Positions 63,377-64,000 of a DNA stretch of 64,000 bases are shown piece by piece. Origin of the DNA: Williamsia muralis NBRC 105860 (GTDB lineage: Bacteria > Actinomycetota > Actinomycetes > Mycobacteriales > Mycobacteriaceae); assembly GCF_001598915.1 (NCBI RefSeq), contig NZ_BDAP01000001.1, positions 806,001-870,000 on the forward strand, given 5' to 3'. The translations under genes and the position numbers were made by a program. Below the pieces are notes generated by a model. That model did no database searches, was not told the DNA's origin, and worked only from the letters and a program-made list of their open reading frames with translations. How positions within the stretch are numbered: the first letter of the stretch is position 1; every line of letters begins with the position of its first letter.

Positions 63377-64000
63377 GTGCGTTCCTTCCTTGCCGCAGTG
63401 CTGTGCCTGGTCGCCATCGTCGCGGCCGCCGTCGCCGTGCCCGCCTACTTCGTGAACGAGCGGGTTGTCGATCGTGACGGATTCCGGGAGACCGTGGCGC
63501 CGCTGGCCGACAACACGACCGTGCAGCAGTACATCGCCGACGAGATCACCGCCCAGGTGTCGTCGCAGGCGCCCCTGGTACCCGATGGCCTGATCGCCCC
63601 GCTCGCCGACACCTATACCAAGAGCGACAACTTCGAGCAGGACTTCGCCGACGCGATGATCCAGCAGCACGATTGGCTGTTCAAGGAGGCCACGCCCGAA
63701 AGCGAGGGCGAGGTGATGTCCCTCGACCTGACGGCGATGGTCAACCGTGTCATCGCGGACGTGGGTTTCGGTGGCATCGAGATCAAGGGGCCGATCCTGG
63801 TGCCGCTGAGCGATTCTGCCCAGTCGGGACTCGAGGCGGGTCGGTACCACAATCTGGGCAACCAGATCGGTCTGCTCGCGATCAGCTCGTTGGTCATCGC
63901 GGTGGTCGCCACGGTGCTCGCCCTCGTGGTCGCACGACGGCGGGGCTTTGTGCTCTTGGCCGTGGGCTTCGGGGTGATCCTCGGCGGAATCGCGACGTGG
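63377..64000 (+). CDS. membrane protein, 3' end cut by window edge
   Basis: An open frame of 208 codons from GTG 63377 to the window edge. It begins with a signal or membrane helix (FLAAVLCLVAIVAAAVAVPAYFV), then a soluble stretch with DITAQV-like sequence outside, a second helix (IGLLAISSLVIAVVATVLALVV), and the start of a third. The two-helix design with a large outside part suggests an envelope protein. I do not recognise the family. Confidence 0.75.
   Translation, partial: MRSFLAAVLCLVAIVAAAVAVPAYFVNERVVDRDGFRETVAPLADNTTVQQYIADEITAQVSSQAPLVPDGLIAPLADTYTKSDNFEQDFADAMIQQHDWLFKEATPESEGEVMSLDLTAMVNRVIADVGFGGIEIKGPILVPLSDSAQSGLEAGRYHNLGNQIGLLAISSLVIAVVATVLALVVARRRGFVLLAVGFGVILGGIATW

Overview
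The window is GC-rich actinobacterial chromosome, most likely Gordonia or a close relative in the Mycobacteriales. The main support is a gene order matching Mycobacterium tuberculosis Rv0435c-Rv0438c (double-AAA ATPase, pssA, psd, moeA). Other pointers are a groEL with two CIRCE elements and no groES beside it, a secreted chorismate mutase of M. tuberculosis type, a WhiB protein, an F420/PPOX-type protein, a 13E12-type DUF222-HNH protein, and several families named after M. smegmatis genes. The genus call is inference. I saw no tRNA, rRNA, CRISPR array or prophage.

Layout: 1-5.6 kb is an Mrp Na+/H+ antiporter operon on the minus strand (A/B fusion, C, D, start of E). 5.9-10.2 kb holds small secreted proteins, the DUF222-HNH protein with a 44-bp palindrome beside it, and a reductase. 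10.2-16.8 kb is a minus-strand run of AAA ATPase, phosphatidylserine synthase, phosphatidylserine decarboxylase, MoeA and an M20 peptidase, several with overlapping stop/start codons. 16.9-21.5 kb has a HAD phosphatase, a SRPBCC protein and a pair of acyl-CoA dehydrogenases divergent from a TetR regulator. 21.7-27.2 kb is a seven-gene plus-strand cluster related to the nitrogen-starvation nit1C clusters (MSMEG_0565-0572, Synechocystis sll0783-sll0788). 27.2-31.6 kb has small unknown genes, an ABC-F protein and a lipoprotein nuclease. 31.6-38.2 kb is an accessory copper island (MFS pump, CsoR, surface copper-binding protein, P-type ATPase, CopZ) with palindromic CsoR-type operators. 38.3-44.4 kb has BenE, a Nei glycosylase, an MFS/TetR pair and a membrane-anchored BAAT-like hydrolase. 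44.4-46.3 kb is groEL. 46.3-48.4 kb is a small islet: a DUF559-type nuclease between inverted copies of a 57-bp repeat, then a protein joining a pyrimidine-dimer-glycosylase-like half to an EVE/Mrr-like half. 48.5-64 kb holds FrnE, HtpG, three luciferase-like monooxygenases, WhiB, an aldo/keto reductase, an AprAB-like flavoprotein/ferredoxin pair, PPK2 and small secreted or membrane proteins.

How the genes fit together: the strongest lead is the nit1C-like cluster. Its nitrilase-fold protein has Asp where the catalytic Cys and Glu should be, and neither a normal nitrilase nor the usual flavoprotein is present. So this version cannot work by the standard nitrilase mechanism. The second lead is the 46.3-48.4 kb islet, where a mobile-looking 57-bp palindromic element flanks a nuclease-like gene next to a possible DNA-damage or modified-DNA reader. 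The copper island looks like one regulon in which the divergent MFS pump probably shares the CsoR operators. The monooxygenase pair and the AprAB-like pair suggest use of organosulfur compounds, but the sequence does not prove this.
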